Assembly (NCBI GenBank): GCA_905221605.1 | Contig: CAJNDS010000476.1 | Coordinates: forward strand, 62,001 to 126,000 | Origin: Symbiodinium natans | Taxonomy: Eukaryota > Sar > Dinophyceae > Suessiales > Symbiodiniaceae | Direction of reading: 5' to 3' | Length of the DNA stretch: 64,000 bases | Shown here: positions 49,178 through 61,400 of the stretch, piece by piece | Numbering within the stretch: the first letter of the stretch is position 1 | Layout: every line of letters starts with the position of its first letter | Translations under genes and position numbers: made by a program | Notes under the pieces: generated by a model | The model's input: the letters and a program-made list of their open reading frames with translations, nothing else | What the model was told of the DNA's origin: nothing | The model's database searches: none

Positions 49178-52100
49178 GTGAGACAGACCTTGCAGGGTTG
49201 GATCAAAATTCGGATGCTGCCAGAGAGTGCGGATGTTGAGGGCCTTAATTTCGGGGTAGTCAGTCAGTTACACTTCGTGTCGCTACCGTGTTTATCGTCA
49301 GGAAACATGCTTAAGTCACTTAAGTCCCCATACTATGGTTGGCGGAAGGACAACCGACCACTCAACAATTCCGGTCAGTGCTCTCGCAAGCTTGCGAACC
49401 CTTGGCCCAATATCGACCTGAAGTTCTGCTGAGAAGCCTGCTGAGCCTGACGAAGTGAGGAACTAACGCTCACAAGATCAGAGAAGCCATCACATTTCGG
49501 TAGGAGGCGTCGGTTAAGTTTTCAAGTTGTCTTTAATTTCGGCCGACACCTGTCAACCGTGCAAAAGCGAGATCTTCCCAAGCCGCCTTGCACTCCTGTA
49601 AAGCCCCCCCCAGCCCCCTACGTAATTCTTCACTCCTCCGAACCTGGAAAGATTTGAGCGTCCCAGGAGGGCCTCTGCCCGGCCCAGTTCCAAGAACGCG
49701 TTCAGGGCTTCAAGGCCCGGAGGGTTCACCCAGTAGCAGGAAACGGAATGTCTCAGAACTGCAGAGGGGCATGATGATTGCAAGAAGAGAATTTAGCAGT
49801 CGTATTCCTGATCATGACAACCGTGCTTCTGGTAGATCAGAGCTGCTTCTTTCGGCAGAAGGGGCAGTGGATTCCGTTGTCCCACTCGCGTTGCACGGTG
49901 CTGTGCTACAGCAATCTGCAGTACAAATACGTATATCAGTAGCAACATTCCCAAAACCCTGCACCATGTGGCCCCAAGCCCTTCCCGTCGAAGGACTGGC
50001 TTGCGCAAACTCCCGAGACGCGGATTGTGGTGGCTTCTTGGTTTCGATTGCTCCTGTGGGGAACGGTTCGGGGCTGCCTTCATCCTTGTTTGGGATATTC
50101 GATAAGGGAAGCTGGAGGAATGCAAGAAGAAGCAGAATTGCCGAGCAGCAAGGTGAATCCTGATACTCTTTGCCCATTTCTTAATGTGTGTAGTCTCGAG
50201 CCCTGAAGCCATCTGGCATCGGCTGGGGTTTGATGGGCTGAGTGCGGAGTCAAGATGTAGCTGTTCCCTCACACCTTGCCGCTGAGGTTGGGCACTGCCA
50301 GTTCTTCTCCAGGCTGCTAGGCAAAGGACACAGCCATGGCTGAGTGTGAGAGCTTCGGGCAGGATAGATTTCACAGCCCGAGGTAGCCCGCTTGGACATC
50401 CCCAAGCCGGCCAACAGAGAGCCGCAAATCTAAACCTGATGCCCAACAGTATCCCAACAATCCCCAAACCTGGACTTGGACCTCGAGGGGAATCTGGCGT
50501 TTGCAAGCAATCAGCATAACCTTCAGAGTCTGCATTTGGAGGTCTGTCACCAGCGGGAGCCCCTACGGAAGAATGATGACCTTGCTTTCTTATCGTTGTG
50601 CCCATGTCTCGTTAGCATGAACTGTGACTGGGCTTCTTATTGGGAAAGTCGAGCAGAACGTCAAAGAGACACTCTCAAATAGGACTTGTTGGGGAAGCAT
50701 GACTTTGGGGCAAACTTTCTCAGATCAATTTCTACTGGCTGCGAGAGAACCTGCAAAACAAGACAAGGACCGAAATGACAGACTCAAAGTCGCTACAGAA
50801 CACCGAGATAACGTACTTGAAGCTCCTACTCGCTTCTCATTGGCCTCCGGGTAAACAGTGACGTAAGCTCTTGCACCTTAAATGCCAAGATCCCCCTCGC
50901 CCCATGGGAAGGAGCTGGCTGGGACCGCTACCTTAGCAATGCCGAGGCCGGGCAGATAACAACACAATTGAGGAGCCCCCTTGCGATCCATCTTAGAGCC
51001 CTTATACACCCGATATTCCGGCAATAAAAAAACAGCCTTGCCAAAAGTTGCTGGGGATCTAAGAGCCCCAAACTCGCATCAAGCCCACAATGGCAGGTGA
51101 AACGGTGCTACTTCGATCCGTCCAGTGGGGCCCTGCCCTTGGTTGACGCCTCGCACATGTAGTTTTTTGTTCTCAGAGCCTGGGAGTACTTCTGAGGGAG
51201 GCCCCTCATGTCCCTACACGTCAGGGCTCAGTTTGAAGGGCCTGGAGAGGGAAGTCCTTGAAAAGCGTTCCCAAGGCCTTCGACATCCCCGTCTCCATGT
51301 TCTTGCCACAGGAATGTGACAGCAGCGGGGAGGAAGCCTAGCCGAAGGGCCTTAAGAGCAATCGGGTTCGGCCTGCCAGTCGCCTTAGTAGCCTTTTGCA
51401 GGGTCGTGCCGATGGGGCCTTGACGAAAGTGTCGACCCCGCGCACGGCACGTAGGATTTGGGCTTCAGGGGTTTAGAGATGTGTATTCAAAGCTTGGGAT
51501 TCAACCTCGAGAACTGAGGATAGGGTGAAGCTCGCCGGGTGAGGTAGTTGCGAGTTCTTCAGGTTGCACGATGCAAGATGCCGGCAGCCGTCGATCTCAT
51601 GCCCTGCCATGCCAAGCATCCCTAACCAGCTCGAAGCGCGTGAGCTCGCCGGCCGAAGCTTCTGGGCTCGCTCCCCTCGTGGCACATAGGTTGCCGCCAG
51701 AGGGGCTTAGGCCCTTCTAGTTGAGTTCTGCTAAAGGGAAGAAAACATGTGGGCTGGTGACAGCCGGGGTCTTTCCCAAGGCATGCCCGATCTTGAGAAA
51801 AGCGTTGCGTGGCGACGATGCCGAACTTCCCTTTGGCTGTGGCTCGAAGGTTCTAGTTGGCAGGAGTTCATGGTGCACCCAAATCCGGGCTCGCTCCTTG
51901 GAAATCCTGCTGGAAGCTGCCTTTCCGCGGAGCAAAGGGGGAACTGGTAAGCAGCCGGGGCCCTGTGCGAATGTTCAAAAAAAGCCGAGCCGAAAGCTTT
52001 ACCAGATAAAAGGGCGCACATGTGGCCTCTATGTCTTGAAGGCCAAGCTGCTCAAGCAAATCCCAGTGATAACAGTTCAAACACCTGTGTATCAACATGT

Positions 52101-52344
52101 TATGCCTTAGCCTTCTGGAGCAGCAGTGCGAACGGGGTCGGGCATAAACTAGGCCGAGTGATGGGAAAGCGTAGCTGTTTCAACCCTCTCGCTCAAAAAT
52201 GCCCGGCCAGAGTGGGGCTTCGGGGATTCAAGCTGTAGTCACTGTAGTCCATCTGAGGTCCATCTGCGCTGGCTCAGAGCTTGACAGGTGCATCCTAGTG
52301 CCAAGTGATCGCCTTGAGATCCTTCCTTCCTTGCCTTCTTCGAC
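49178..52344. other. No clear gene
   Basis: About 3.2 kb with only ambiguous frames. At 50700-50880 two overlapping plus frames look protein-like (one reads FYWLRENLQNKTRTEMTDSK); this may be a transposon scrap. The frame at 51721-52110 has no recognised motif. Confidence 0.35.
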
Positions 52345-52629
52345 ATGCTTCGCCTTGCTCTTTCGGCTTGCTTGCTGGGGGCAGTTACACTGCTTCAGGG
52401 TTGCGGAGACGAGGCCACGTACCTTGCTTGTTCCTCCTACAGCAAGAATGGTGCCGGAGCTGTGACGGACTATGCCTCATGTGCCACGGCGTGCGACCAG
52501 GGAGAAGGCCTCCAAGAAACGTATGGCACCCATGACTGGAAGGGCAGCTCGGGCTCCGGAAAGTGCGACTGCAAAGTCAGCGACAGCGAGCACCGAACGG
52601 CTTGTAAGGACTCTGGGTACTCAAGCTGA
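52345..52629 (+). CDS. Small secreted Cys-rich protein, intronless
   Basis: 94 aa. MLRLALSACLLGAVTLLQGC is a good signal peptide, cleaved near residue 19-20. The mature part has Cys at 20, 29, 46, 50, 74, 76 and 87 and is otherwise Gly/Ser/Asp-rich, ending DSGYSS before TGA 52627-52629. Start, signal and stop are all in one exon, unlike most genes here. Possible extracellular or cell-wall peptide; no named family. Confidence 0.65.
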   Translation: MLRLALSACLLGAVTLLQGCGDEATYLACSSYSKNGAGAVTDYASCATACDQGEGLQETYGTHDWKGSSGSGKCDCKVSDSEHRTACKDSGYSS

Positions 52630-53500
52630 AGGGCACAGTTTTAAGGATGCCCGCAAGTTGTCAAGTGATTCAAGTGAGTCTGATCCCATGCTTGATGGGA
52701 GGAAGACGCCATTTGCCACTTCGACACAAGTCGAACCGTTCCAGTATTGCTTGACCATTGCTCGATCCACGCCGAAGCGGGAATGAGCCTCCTCGTGTTG
52801 CATCAACGCACGACGAAAAGAACATCCTTAGCCTGCTGACCCTGGAGTAGGCCCCCACACGCCGGGCCCCAAAAACACGGAGCACACCGAGCAGAAAGGG
52901 TCAGATGGAACACACACAGAACCCCACCAGTGCTGGAGTACTGGGACCTCAGGGTCTTGGAGGGGTTGGATGGGGCTTGTAAGCAAGCAAGGCTTAACGG
53001 CTTAACACCCTAAACTGGTGACAATTTGCAACATGAAGAGTGTTTGCAACTCGAAGAGACCAGGCTCCCAAAACTTGCCCCTTAGGCAAAATCCCTGAAG
53101 ATGTACTTAGGCGTTTGGCGTAGCGGCATTGTTCAGGATGTCGAGCGGGTTAAGATTCTTTAGTTTCAGGGTTGCTGCCCGAAGGCCATCGCGGGCGGCA
53201 AGAAGCCGCTAGACCGCACACGCGCTGAGTTGAAGCCCTGAGCATCGGCAATGGGTTTGAGGGTTTGTGGGTTTAGGTGCCGGATTGAGCACCTGGGCCA
53301 GCATGGAATGACAACGCCTCCAAAGCCCAAGATCCGGACTTATAACCGCCAGTACTCCCTCTAGCAAACCTTCAGATTTCATGGACTACCCGCCCCCCCC
53401 TTCTGTTGAGTTGGCGAGGGCTGGCCGAGTCTTTGAAGGCCTCTCGTTGTAGCGAAGCTTAGGGAAGCTTGGGGCCTTTCTGCAGACTCACAGGTGCCCT
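52630..53500. other. No recognisable gene
   Basis: Spacer with degenerate GGGTTTAGG motifs near 53260-53280. Confidence 0.45.
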
Positions 53501-53529
53501 GAGCAGAGTGTCTCAGAAGTGTGCCTTAG

Positions 53530-53625
53530 GCGAATCACATACTACGACTTCGAGAAGTACTTCCGAAAGGCCTCCTGGAAGAGGAAGCCTAAGCTCTGGC
53601 TCTCTGAACATCGCCAGCCAGGGCA
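53530..53625 (+). CDS. Unassigned exon, EF-hand-flank-like
   Basis: Reads RITYYDFEKYFRKASWKRKP and KLWLSEHRQPG. The ITYYDFEKYFRKA stretch resembles the exiting strand and helix of an EF-hand, but no loop is visible. Boundaries approximate. Confidence 0.4.
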
Positions 53626-54224
53626 GTGTGGAGGGTGGCACAGGGGTTTAGGTCTTAGGGTTCTCAAAAGGGGTTTCAGTCGGGGGTCCTTTCAGGCTGT
53701 TGGTGTTAAGCGCTTTGCGTTGGGGCGCCGGGTGGGTGCACCCTGAGCGCGCCCCATCCGCTCTCCAACTGTGTGCCGCCGAAGCGCACGGTCCAAGAAG
53801 GCCCCCCATAATTCCCAAAATACGCACGAGAGGATTTAGAGCCCGGGGTTTAGGTTACAAAGTTTGGGGTTCAGGATGTAGGGTCGAGGCCGAAGGACTG
53901 CAACTGCAAGAGCAGGCCGTCGTGGCTGCCACGCCGCGGCCCCCAAGCAACTTGAACCGAACGGCCTGGGCCTTAAAACCCTCAGCCAACAGAGTGGCAA
54001 GCCGTCAACAAGGCCCAAGTATGAACAAGCACATGAACCCCGAGCCAAACCCAAAGCGTGCCCCGGCTGCTGAGTCAACACGCGTCTTCATCATCGGCCC
54101 CGGATTTGGCAATCAGCTGGCGGCCGAGTTCCACCCTTGAACCTCCCAACATCTAAGAACCCAAGAAGTCCGTACTCCAGCATCCCCCGAACTCCAGCAT
54201 CCCCCGAACTCCTGAACCCTGCAG

Positions 54225-54584
54225 GGCCATGGTATGCCATGGCTGAAAAGATGTTGAAGGACGTCCCTCGCACTACGTATGCACGTGCAAGGGCTCAGAT
54301 TGCACCCAAGCCTCTGAGGCTCAACCCACGTCAGAGCCGCATGGTTGAAGCGGCCGGGTATCAGGTGCCAAGGGCTCTGAGACTCAGCAAAGCTCCATCG
54401 TCGTGCACGTAATCCGCCCGGAAGCCTTAAGAAACCTTCACATACTGTCCCGTACTTAAGAACCTTAAAGCCGTACCCCCGCCCCCCCTTCTTCAGCTCC
54501 TTCCCCCCCCTCCCGACCAGATCGGCTGGTGCTTCAACATCCCGAACCCGGAGTTGCCAAACTTCCCGGTCGAGCCTTACTTAG
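54225..54584 (+). CDS. Two unassigned exons
   Basis: Exon from 54225 (after CTGCAG) reads PWYAMAEKMLKDVPRTTYAR; its end is near 54283. Exon 54521-54584 (C-rich acceptor, GC donor) reads IGWCFNIPNPELPNFPVEPY. Two 16-bp copies of CCAGCATCCCCCGAAC lie just upstream at 54177-54209. Confidence 0.45.
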
Positions 54585-55206
54585 GCACAAGGGAAGGAGG
54601 GGCGCTGGGGCTTTGGGGGGCGGGTCAGGTGCTTTGCGGAACCTTTTCGTAGGCTTTTCGGGTGCTTAGATTTTCTCGGGCAGCGGGGGCATCAGGTCTA
54701 AACGTGGCCTTGGGCTTTCAAAGATGGAGGCAAGGTCCACACGCTCTCACGGATAAACAAAAACATACATCTGTGCTATAACGCTCAAAGCGACCAGATC
54801 CATCCAACGGTGTTACTCTGACAACTCGACGATGCAAAACTTAAACCCCCACTCCCGCAACTCCCTACACCAAAAGACTTCACCGGCATGTTCAGACCGC
54901 ATCAAAGCGGAGATGGACGCGCTTTGCCCCAAGATTTGCTGCAGACGAGCTTGGAAGAGGTTGTTCCGCGTGGTGCTGTACGTACACCAGCTTGTTCGAT
55001 TCATACTGCTCATTTCTATGGTTGCCCATTCTATACAAAACATCACGTGAAGGTGTCGTGTAGCACTGTTGTACACTTGAGAGCGAGGCAACCAAGGTCC
55101 CAGATGCCTCCCGCAGAGCCCAACCTTCGTCTGATGCGACTTGCCCGAAGCATCCTGAATCTGAAGCCCTCAGCGCCATTCTAAGACTCAAAGCGCCCGT
55201 CCCCAG

Positions 55207-56017
55207 GTTTCGGCCCCACGTCCTCATGGGAGCGTCCAAGGGCCTGGTGCTGAATCTTCCTCCCGACGACGTCTGAGGATGAGGTACTGTAAGGTTTCAA
55301 GGCCTCAGAAGTGAGTGTGGCCCTTCTTCCGCGAGTCACTGATCAGGCTGAGTGACTTTGTCGAATCCAGGAGTTGAACCGCAACCGCCTGACCGTTCCC
55401 ATCATCAAGCTAGAGAAGATCGGTTCTCTAGATGAGGATCTTGTGCCATCGACTTCAGGTACGGGGCGAATTCTCAAACAGGGGGGAGGGTTCTTTTAGC
55501 GAACGCAGACAACCCAAGTCCGAGGCGGCGTGTACATAGTCGGCCTCTGGCGAAGAGGCTACTGGCGAGGGCCCGGGGCCCCTGTTGGGAAAGGATAAAA
55601 AGAGAGTGTTTCGATAATGTGGGGTTCTTTGTCCCCACCCTCAGAGTTGAACTACCCGCCCCCAGAAAATCCTGCAGAGACAAGCCCAGATCTCCCAAAG
55701 AGTATCCCTGGACCGGAGAGAAGACCTGAAATCGTTTACATTCAGGGTGGGATGTCGGAAGTAAGTTTCTCTTTCTCTTTTTTTTGGGGGGGGGGGGGGA
55801 GGAGGGGGAAGGTGCTTTTGGGGGGTAGGGCTCCAGGGCCAAATGCAAGAGCGTGTCGTCGTGAGTTCCCCTAGCTTGGCCCCAAAGGATCACCCCAGTG
55901 TTTCAGGCCCACTGTGCTCATCAACGCGCCGGGAGCCCGGGGGACCCTCCATCAGTCTCTCAAGTGCCCAACTTGCCGCCAATGTTCGGGAGATCTTGCG
56001 CGTTCAAGACTCAGGCT
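55207..56017 (+). CDS. Phase-consistent exon chain, unknown protein
   Basis: 55207-55270 (FRPHVLMGASKGLVLNLPPD, GT donor) joins in phase 0 to 55371-55458 (ELNRNRLTVPIIKLEKIGSL, GT donor), which joins in phase 1 to 55645-55760 (LNYPPPENPAETSPDLPKSI, RPEIVYIQGGMSE, donor GTAAGT), which joins in phase 0 to 55907 onward (SPGDPPSVSQVPNLPPMFG). Three consecutive matching junctions strongly support a real gene. The protein is Pro-rich with a beta-type segment; no family recognised. It may be the N-terminal part of the PARP-like gene downstream. Confidence 0.6.
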
Positions 56018-56620
56018 CTGAACTGTCCGACGTGAGGGCTTGCCTCGGTTTGGACAGCATGCCCTTGTCACTTCAAATATCTCTAAATTCCTCTCAATTC
56101 CGTGATTCTTTCTAAGCTTCAAAAGTCCCCAGAATAAGCAAAGCAGTTGCCCTTCAAAGTGCCAAGCTGCTGAGCCATCCAGAGCGGGCCCCCAAAGTTT
56201 CCCAGGCACCCAATGTGCCGCCAGATCCCAGAGGTGGGCGTAGTCCTGTTTTTAAGTGGAGCTTGGCGCAAGAACGGCTTGGGGTTTCGGGGTCAGTGGG
56301 TGTGTGGTGTTTAGGCAGTTTAGCTTGTGGGTTTGTACGAAGGGAGCAGGGCAACAGCAACCTTCCAGGAGGCGAACGTTGTCATGGCCGTGGGCTCCAA
56401 TGACGAGGCCCGGTCTCCAAGCCCTAAGGCCGTATGACCGAAACTCGCCCAAAACACCACCTGAAAACCCACAATTCGAAAACTTGAAGCCCCATGCCCC
56501 GTTGTATCCTTCCCAGTCTAAGTATGACGGCTGAACCCCGGCCTTTAGGAGCCAGGGATTGAAAACAGAACATAAAAGAACTTTCATCCGTCTTTCCTCA
56601 ACACAAAACTCGCAAAGAAG

Positions 56621-56831
56621 CTGGAGAGGTGTACCCTGTGCAGCGGGCGGATCTGGAGGCACTACCACGGGCCTGTCGGGCTTCCCCCAAGTAGGCCTTT
56701 TGGGCTTTTCAGATGGCAGAACCCGGCTTGCTGCTTGTTTGTCTCAGGGCCTCATGCACACCGGTGGGCAGAACAAGACGTTCTTGTATTGGACTGCAGA
56801 CAGCGGCCGGTTGCCCTCGGGACTGCCTGAG
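56621..56831 (+). CDS. Two unassigned exons
   Basis: The first, from about 56621, has two plausible frames (EVYPVQRADLEALPRACRAS or LERCTLCSGRIWRHYHGP). The second, from 56748 after TCTCAG, reads GLMHTGGQNKTFLYWTADSG and RLPSGLPEK. Likely the same gene as the chain at 55.2-56.0 kb. Confidence 0.4.
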
Positions 56832-58497
56832 AAGAGCTCTCGCGTTGTTGGTTTACCGTCTGCTTTTTTTGGGGATCTGCGGAAAGGTGTTTTTTCGGCC
56901 TTTAGGGGTTGAGAATTCGAGAGTTCACGAGGCACTTGCGCGTGGAGGTTCCGTGGGAAGCTTGAGGAGCCACTAGAAATTAAGCACCTCAACAAGCCTC
57001 GTGGACTTCTTCAGGAGTCTCAGAGTATCCTGGTGCTTCCTTGAAGGTTTCATGCGTTTGTCATCTTGATGACGTGTGATGCCTCTCCCCGCTGCCAGCC
57101 AGGACAGATCTCCCGGCAAGGCGATACTCACAACCAGGAGCGGCCGCGAGGGCTTGTTGAACTGGGACTGGTTGCTCCAAGATGCTTTTTACATGTGTAA
57201 GCCTCCAAAAAAAAGCTGAGAACCCGACCATGCAGGAGTCCCTCCTCCACCACGATGTCCTCCCTCGACTCATTGATGCCACACTTTGCCTCTTGGCTTC
57301 AATCAGGTTTCGTCCCCGTTCCGGCTCTTCGGATGTTTAGGGGACCTCTGTGGGGTTCAGTTTGGGGACTCGGGAGAGCGCAGGGTTTGGGAGGGCTCAG
57401 CCCCTTTCGATGCCTCGGAAGGTAAAGAAGGCCCAGAGATCCATTGGCACCGGACCTGGAAAGAGAGGCGCGGCCGGCTCTTCCAAAAGGGCCGGTGGTT
57501 TCGAGGGCTTTTGAGGGTTTGGGGGCTCAGGTTTTCCAAAAGTCTTAGGACCACACCTCGTGGCGTTTCTGGAAGGCTTGGTTTTGGGGCATCTCACTTG
57601 ACATTCTCCACCGAGGAAGACAGGAGGTCAAAGACGTACAGAGACGTGCAGATCGGGCAAAAAAGGGCCAAGGATGCAGCTGCCGTCAGCTGCCATCCCT
57701 TTTTTCAGCAACGTGCAACGCCCCGGTGTTTGGCAGTTCACATCACGTGACAACAGTGCTGACACGCCCCGCGTTGTCATTCGGTCCACGCAAGACATTT
57801 GGCTAACAGCATTTGAACTGTCAAGAAGCCGCGTTTCTCATGGCTATCGTGGCACCCCAACGAGCGAAAACTCACAAAGGCATGGAGGAGTTGCTTGCTA
57901 TGGCTTTACGTCTGCATGGTTGCAGTCAAGCCTTGCATGCAGCCTCCTTCTACCGTCCCAGGTCTGTGCTAACTGCAGAATTTTTCCCCATAAGCACTTT
58001 TCTCTGCAGCCTACCTTGACTGCTAAAGCACCTCCAATTTCTTCCCAAGTATAGCCCGAAAACCATTCAATCGCCAACATGTGTGGGCACTCTGAAATGA
58101 CCCCCCCCCACCCCTAGCTGAAACTGGACCGCGCTTTTTGCTTTACATGGCGTTTAAATTGCAAGACCAAACTTTCCCCAAACTTGACTGAACTAATTTC
58201 TTGGTTTGGGGATTGTGGCTTGACAGTTTTAGAAGAGCTTAAGTTGCTTGAGCGTTCGGAGTTTAAGCACAGCTGCGGAATGTTGCCCTTCTTTTGGCAA
58301 GGCTGTCGCGGGACAGAAACAATGCCGAGCTATGGCTAGGCCGGAGCCAGTGCAAATGCCTTTTCAACACGGGCACCTGACCCTCTTGACGGTCTAGCAC
58401 AGATTTGTTTAGGCCCGAAGCCCTAAGCCTAAACCTCCTCCTGCGCAACGTGGGCACCCAAGGTTTGACCGAACCATAGCCCAGACTGAGTCGTCAG
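56832..58497. other. Mostly intronic-looking; weak exon candidates
   Basis: Candidates are GQISRQGDTHNQ near 57104, DRRSKTYRDVQIGQKRA near 57612 and AAFLMAIVAPQRAKTHKGME near 57830. None has two good splice signals. Confidence 0.3.
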
Positions 58498-61400
58498 GCT
58501 ACAGCCCCGAGCAGATCATGCGGCTCTGGTCTACAAATGGTCACCAAAGTGGAAAGCATCTGCACGACGTGCCCATGGGCACGGAGGAATACCGGATGGT
58601 CAACGCGGCATTTAAGGCCGGATTCTTGCGCATTCAAGTCTTTACATTCGCTGCAGAAGCACACAGGGGCATGAAACTGCACCATTGTGCCAGCTGCATG
58701 CTTTTGGCGGTTGCACAAGTCTCAGCCAGGCGTTGCCCATGGAGCAGCAGGCCACAGCGTGATTGTGTGGTTGCGCGCCGCCTCGTGGGATGTCGGGTTT
58801 TGGCGAATCCTGTGCTGGAAGTGTGATATGGGCAGACGTGTTATACGGTTTACAAAGATATTGAAGACGAGGGTTAGTTCAGCTTGCTCCCTTTCTTTCG
58901 TGTTGGAACCCAGTGCATGTGAGCAGCTGACAGCTTGCAAGAACCGGCAAACGGAGATGCAAGTTTCGCTTGGGTTGAAAATTGTCTCCAAGTACCGCCA
59001 AATGACCTCTTCCCATGGAAGTTCATGGAAGCTCGCCTTTCTGGCCCGAAAGGGTCCTGTGAAGGTCCACGGGCCATTTTCGAGACTTCGAGCCCCCCCG
59101 CCACTGCTCGTTTCTCACTGTTTCTCCTTAAAGAGGCTCTCGCTTAGGAGCCCTTTTTTGATCGGCTTCTGTGGGTATGGGGATGTGTCCCCAAACCTGC
59201 AGCCCCCAAACCCTATGCTTCCAAGCATCCGAAACCCTGAAGCCGGCCCCCCAAACGCTGAACCCTCCTGGAAGAGGCCTACATCCTCTCGCCCCCAGAG
59301 ACTTGGGCGCCGGTGAGGGCTCTACGTGTCCGGAGCTCGGTCTTCGTTGAGACTCTTCGGACTCTTCGGAGGTTGAGGCAGCTGACTGTAGGGGTTTTGG
59401 GTTGAAGGTGTTCGGTTGAAGGTTTGAGAGGTTTGGGGTTTGGGGTTTAAGTTCGGCTTCGGGCTCAGGGTTCAGGGTGTGCAGGTGCAATCTCCGGTCT
59501 CGCCTATTTATTCGGCTCTCCTGTTGCTTGCGGTGGCGTCTTCATAAAAGCGGCCGGACAATATGCAGCCTGCTGCCCAGATCCAGCGGGTGGAGAACGG
59601 CCCGCAGGGTGACGCCTCGTGGAAGCCCTACTACAAGTCGCTGCTGCGGTGGGGCTCCCAGGGGAAGCTCAGACATGTCCATCGTTTGACTGGTGTCTAA
59701 GCGCCCTCATCGTTGTCATCGTCGTCAGCAGAGTTTCGATCGTGCTTGCTGGGTAGTGCAAGCGGCATATTCTCGGATCTCCATATGCGCAGTCCTTGGG
59801 GTAAGCCGGGGGCAAGTCGATTTAAGGTCACTGGAAGACCAGGGTGTGGAGTTTGAGCCTGGCACGCACACGCCGCGGCCCTATCAAGTTCAGGAAATGG
59901 CTGAGCTTGGAGGGAGGTTGGGGAAGATTGTATGTGCACAATGCCTGTGCAACTCGAGACCCTGCAAGTTGTTCAGAATCCATCATGCTGAAGTAAGGCT
60001 GCTCAGACTCCCTGGGCTCCTCCCCCCGGTACAGTCCTCTCTCTGGGCTTAACCATTCCAGGTGCTGGGCTTTCCACGGCTGCAACAACGAGGCCCTGGA
60101 GCGCGGTCCCCCAGACTGCGCCGCTACGAAAACCCCCCACAAAACCCCACAAAAGCCGAATGGTGTTTCCGAAAGTGGAGATCCACCTCTGATCAAAGTT
60201 TAAGCCCTAACCGGCCCTAACCTGTCGAGTCCGAGGTCCATCGTGAACAACCCTGCAGCTTGGCTGCTCTCGAGAAGCTTCGGGCACTCTACGCTCTTCC
60301 CACGAGAGTGAACACGAACTCCTGCAACAAATGGCAGAGGAAATAGTACCCGGAAACGACACCCCCCATCTCTCCCAGCGCTGAGCATGTTTCGTCACTT
60401 CTCTCGCATCGCACTTCGTGCGAACTGTGTCTCAGACAGAAGAACTCTCCGAGGTTTGTGGTTTCCAGCCCCTGGCCTCTGGAGCGCTCTTTGGGGAGTG
60501 TTGGGAACAAAGAGACGGGGGGAAGTTGCATGAAGTTGGAAGAGTTGCCATTTGGTTTTGACTTTGGGCTTGGTTTTTTCGCGCATTGGGCTTCGGGGCT
60601 TCTTTGTCTGGATGCCTCCAGCCTTGGAACGGCAAGTGCAACGTACACCAAGCAACAAGCGAACCGGGTAGTTGATGTAGTTCATGTAGTTGGCGGTGTT
60701 TGTGAAGAAAGTGCTCGCGGGTTCAAATCTTGGTTTGGGGCGGGGTGGTCGGGTGATGTCGGGCGTAGGGTTTCGGGTTTGTAGCTTGAGTTTGCAGAGT
60801 TCACGAGCTTTCTTTTGCACGAACTTCGACAGCCCCCGGCAACCCCCAAGACATCCCTAGATTAATGTCATAGTAGCGCTGCGTAGACTATTGAAAGTCC
60901 AAGAAGCGACAGCATCGAGCTTGGTCATCCCAAACTGCGTTTTGAGAGAAGCTTGAAGGCTTAGTATATCTTGTTGAGTTCTTATTGTATCTTAGTATAT
61001 CTTAGTCTTAGTAAATCTTAGTATGTCTCAGTACATCTTAGTACATCTTAGTATATCTTAGTATTGCGGTCTGGGATCCTTTCAGCTTCCGGAGAGGAAC
61101 TCGCAGCACAACGCTGTGGGGCTCCGGGACGTACTTCGCCCGGGGCTTGAGTTGCCGGAGCACGCTCTGAGCGCATCAGTCGACTGATCCCCACCGATCC
61201 CGAAGCTCAGCTGGCCCCCAAACCTCTCCATATCCTGAACCCCGCTGAACACTGCGCCCCAGTGTTCTGCAAGAATTTCTGAGGATGGGAACTTGAAAAA
61301 AAGGGACAAGTGGCAAAGTAAATTTCGAAGGCGCCCGAACTCTGCACAGCATTGAGGGCCAAGGCAAGGATCGTTGCTGTAGCTGGTTCTTGGAAGACTA

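Noticed and set aside
52260-52282. Leader-like sequence before the Cys-rich gene as a firm relic
   Set aside because: It needs insertions on both sides of TGGCTCA; too weak to call as a feature.
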